From Mansonella perstans (taxonomy: Eukaryota > Nematoda > Chromadorea > Rhabditida > Onchocercidae): 64,000 nt of DNA. A program made the position numbers and the translations under genes. The notes under the pieces were generated by a model, which was not told where the DNA came from, ran no database searches, and worked only from the letters and a program-made list of their open reading frames with translations. Positions 61,047-64,000 of this stretch are shown here, in pieces; position 1 is the first letter of the stretch, and every line of letters begins with the position of its first letter. The stretch is from assembly GCA_037074765.1 (NCBI GenBank), contig JBAMDO010000153.1, forward strand, positions 1-64,000. The letters run 5' to 3'.

Positions 61047-62651
61047 CTCTTTTCGGATTTACGGACGACTGAAGGATGAAGTACGACGAACATATAGATG
61101 ACTGAAATGGTATTATTCGGCAGTGTCATACCGAAAGTTCCGTGGGATTACTGTATTCATAGTGTGTCTGTCGGTTTGTTTTCTTTTCCTGAACTGAATT
61201 GTTTGTTGATGAATTGGACCAAAGAAGTATAAAAGTAAAATTAAAAGTTTGGCAGTTTTAGAATGAAAGTACACCCAGAACAGTTTATTTCTTCCCAATC
61301 CAAGCCGTAATGTCATGTACCTGCATGTAACAGTTATCGTAATTTCCATCAGTAAGTACTCATGAAGCGTATTTGAAAATTATGTAAAGACAAAAGGAAT
61401 TCTTGATCTGTACTTATTGGTTAAGAAACCAATGTAGTTGTATAACCCGTGTGTGGCTTTTTCTGCGGCGAAGTTAAAAGGATGAATTCCTCCGCCTTCT
61501 CTATCATGTTTCGTTCACTAGTCTCGTTCCGACAGAAAAATCTGAATACTGCTATAATGCTTATTACGGAGTCAGATATTAACGGGATGCGCTACAGTTT
61601 AGTAATAGATTACTCAGTATAGTACCAACAATGATGCCAAGAGGAAGCCATCAGCTTCATCATATTCTTACAGGGTAGAGATCAGGGACGATACTAAACA
61701 ATGTGACAGGTAGCTGCAACAATATCATCACCTAAAAGAAAAGTTCCATCCCAGAATTGAAATAACTTGTACAAACTGAACTGCGTGTGCGAAGTGAATT
61801 CACACATACGAATTGTACATAAGGGCATCAGTTGAAGTTGTATGAATTGAAATTATGTATACAAAGTGACTTATGTATGCCAAGCTAAACTTGCTGAAAA
61901 AAATTGAAATCGTTTATACCAAAGGGACTTATGTATTCGATCTGAACATACGTGCTTGAGCTCATAGAAATTATAAAATTACGGAGAAAAAATCCAACGC
62001 AAGCGAGTGTACAAAGGCGGTGTTTAAAAAAAAAGAAAAATCATCGGAATTGCATTTCTATTCTCTCAAATTTTTCTTAAAAAGACCAGAAAACTGGGCC
62101 ATTAATGGCTTTCTTGCGGAGATTGGCTGGAGCGAATGGCGTAATCCCCCTCTTCCCCACTTATCTCTCCGTTTCTTTCTCTCTCGCTTTTTCTAAACAT
62201 TCTTTTTCTCTTTGTACGGAAAAATTGCATGAAGTGACGGATTCCATGCAGAAGGACCAAACCGGAAGAGTTCTGGAATGAATTTGTTACGCAAACAGTT
62301 ACTTGTAGTAGTAACGATACGTGTAGAATCTAGCAAATGATTGTAGATTACCCTTTTCCTTGAATTTTTATTGTTGTTCTGGATGAGGAGAGTTCAATGA
62401 TAGCCGGAGTAAATGAATTGCTAAATTCGAAAAGGCTAAAGAGCAATTGATCGTGGAATTATTTTTCTTACCGTCTCGTAGACTAGAGTTGAGATTGAAT
62501 TAGATTTATTTATTCATATCTTCCGCTTGATTACTTTGTTATGCATAATTCGAATTCGATGATACTATTTTAGTATGATATACTTTGTGTGACTGTCATG
62601 CTAAAGTTAAATGTGTATTATTCTAATATTACTAGATACTTTTTTTTTCAG

Positions 62652-62827
62652 CCTACCCTCTAATTCTGATGGGGGCTTCGTACTGCAGCATGATTATTTA
62701 TATATTGTGTACTATGGTGATTGTTTATACGAGATGCTTGTGATAAAGGAATCCGTGGATACACTGGGATTTTATTCAAACTTTGGTATTAAATTATTCG
62801 TTGCTACTGGTTATTCTGTGAATAGCT
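62652..62827 (+). other. Probable 5' untranslated exon part of the right-edge gene
   Basis: A strong acceptor (nine T then CAG) ends at 62651. The following 176 bases lead to the ATG at 62828, and the frame of that ATG has a TGA two codons upstream. This fits a trans-spliced or cis-spliced leader. A longer frame that runs through this stretch (to 62961) is in a different register from the gene. Confidence 0.5.
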
Positions 62828-63884
62828 ATGTCACTAGAGGAAATCGATGCCACTTTAATGGGACTCGATTGGGAAACGTGGCAACGTGTAACGCAAACAC
62901 GTGGTCTGGCGGCTGCTTCCGGTACAAATTACGACGCTGCTGCAATGCCGTCACAAAGTAAGTTGATTTGATTTCTGCCTTGTCAGTTTTTATTTGGAAC
63001 GGTTAATTTTTTTTTTTACGGTTAATTTCGTAGCACCAAGAGAAATATTCCATAGAACTGTCAACAAGCGGATTTATAATATTATTCGTTCAAAAGTTCG
63101 TATTAATATTACAGTACATATTTGAGTGAAACTGAGAAGATCCCGTTTATAATTTAACTTCGACAAGATTTAAAGGAAAAATCTCTGTAACCTATGCACT
63201 GTTTCTTGCCATAATGTTACAATAGTTTTGTTTTTTGATGCAATCCTTTTTCAGAAGCAGTTTGTTACGGTTTTTATCCTAGCATTGAACTCGAATCCAT
63301 GCTGCTAATCAATTGCAAGGTTAATTCCTAACTCTGCTAACTGTACATATGTACATGCCATTGTACATTTTGCTTTGTTTTTCAGCGAAAATAAAAACAT
63401 TTTATAAATTGAAGTTTCTTTGCAGAAATGTGGTTTAATATTGAAGGATGTTGGCTATGGGCATCATATGCGTTCCCAGCATGGTTACCATATGAATTCA
63501 GGTTTCGGTGATGAATGTCAGTCATTTCTGCTTTCTCCTCCTCATCGTGTCGTTTCCCCACGTCTGGAAATGCCCATTCTTTCACCACCATATCGTCGAT
63601 TATCTACGCCGATCGCATCACCCAAGTTTGTTTAAATCATAAACTTAAACGCTGGATATAATATTGATGGAATTTGACCCTAATTTTCATATTAAATAAG
63701 TAGTTGAATTTTTTTAATTTTTAGTCATTTTTTCCATCCATTTTGGAATAGACTAGTTTCGCTAACGATTTTCAGGGAGAGTTCAGGTCGAAATGGAAGC
63801 ATTATATCTCAGACTACCTCAACAAGGTACTCCGTGGAACAGAAAGACGATCTCAAGCTTTCATTGCGAGTATCCAGACATGAA
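62828..63884 (+). CDS. 5' end of an unidentified gene, cut by the window edge
   Basis: Exons: 62828-62957, 63034-63095, 63426-63625, 63776-63884, continuing beyond 64000 after a GAA|GTAAAT donor. Phases agree at all three junctions (1, 0, 2), with donors AAA|GTAAGT, AAA|GTTCGT and AA|GTTTGT and acceptors TTCGTAG, TTTGCAG and TTTTCAG. The 167 residues seen begin MSLEEIDATLMGLDWETWQR, include TPREIFHRTVNKRIYNIIRS, then a Ser/Pro-rich part (SPPHRVVSPRLEMPILSPPY) and a Ser/Thr-rich part ending LKLSLRVSRHE. Repeated Ser-Pro motifs suggest a proline-directed kinase target. No domain is recognised in this N-terminal part. The 62-base second exon is essential: without it the first and third exons are out of frame. 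Confidence 0.75.
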
Positions 63885-64000
63885 GTAAATTTTCTAAGTG
63901 GATTATAATTTACTGAATTCAAAGCCTCAGCCAAACAAAAATGTATCTCAGTGACACATTCATTTAGATTTATGTAGCTCTGTTTCGCTGAATTACTTAT

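Larger units (their letters stand above)
57987..62651. other. Intergenic and upstream region of the right-edge gene
   Basis: It is AT-rich up to about 58.7 kb, with a CGTTAATTGCTGTTTTT repeat around 58527-58586, then more complex and GC-richer from about 60.6 to 62.5 kb. Small open frames occur at 59453-59665 (minus), 61482-61622 (plus) and 62105-62281 (plus); each starts or reads plausibly but none has splice support. A cluster of CCGGAA-type motifs lies at about 60750-61045. Confidence 0.4.

Noticed and set aside
62611..62827. 116-codon plus-strand ORF beginning 62611 taken as the right-edge protein
   Set aside because: From 62828 another frame is clearly the coding one and connects in phase to three further exons; the long ORF shares the DNA by chance.
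1..64000. tRNA, rRNA, CRISPR array, insertion sequence or complete transposon
   Set aside because: None was recognised by eye on either strand; a covariance-model or repeat-library search would be needed to exclude degenerate copies.

Overview
The window looks like nuclear DNA of a nematode, probably a clade III parasitic (filarial-type) worm. It is very AT-rich and full of long homopolymers. Coding exons are short, introns usually end in TTTCAG, and one gene has a splice acceptor one base before its start codon, as expected for spliced-leader (SL) trans-splicing. A glycogen synthase matches the animal GT3 family along its whole length. No bacterial operon, tRNA, rRNA, CRISPR array or intact transposon was recognised. 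All gene models come from reading frames, splice-site phase and remembered family motifs; nothing was searched.

Layout. (1) 3.2-11.5 kb, minus strand: a nematode-type gene with one 2.45-kb Gln/Ser-rich exon and a likely small last exon 5.8 kb away. (2) 11.5-30.3 kb: gene-poor DNA with microsatellites, GA/CT tracts, poly-T runs and a perfect-looking hairpin. (3) 30.3-35.8 kb: two convergent genes for secreted peptides. The plus-strand one is a four-exon insulin-like peptide; the minus-strand one is a small precursor that should yield an amidated peptide ending in Trp. (4) 36-42.7 kb: an unassigned exon-like frame and a minus-strand gene for a small basic, probably nuclear protein whose frame is broken at two homopolymers. 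(5) 44.6-52.7 kb, minus strand: glycogen synthase, 18 coding exons, 696 residues, fully resolved. A one-helix membrane microprotein frame lies just upstream on the same strand. (6) 53.4-62.5 kb: small exon-like frames, local duplications and a GC-richer stretch with repeated CCGGAA motifs. (7) 62.8-64 kb, plus strand: the 5' end of an unidentified gene that runs off the window.

Functional reading. Glycogen synthase adds glucose from UDP-glucose to glycogen. In animals it is switched off by GSK-3 phosphorylation, which insulin signalling relieves. The C-terminus here keeps a five-step ladder of Ser/Thr every fourth residue matching the GSK-3 sites, and all arginines of the glucose-6-phosphate switch. 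An insulin-like ligand gene lies about 11 kb away; that proximity is suggestive only, and I infer no regulatory link from it. The least expected material is the cluster of short, multi-exon secreted-peptide genes, whose exons are mostly too short to be seen as ORFs.
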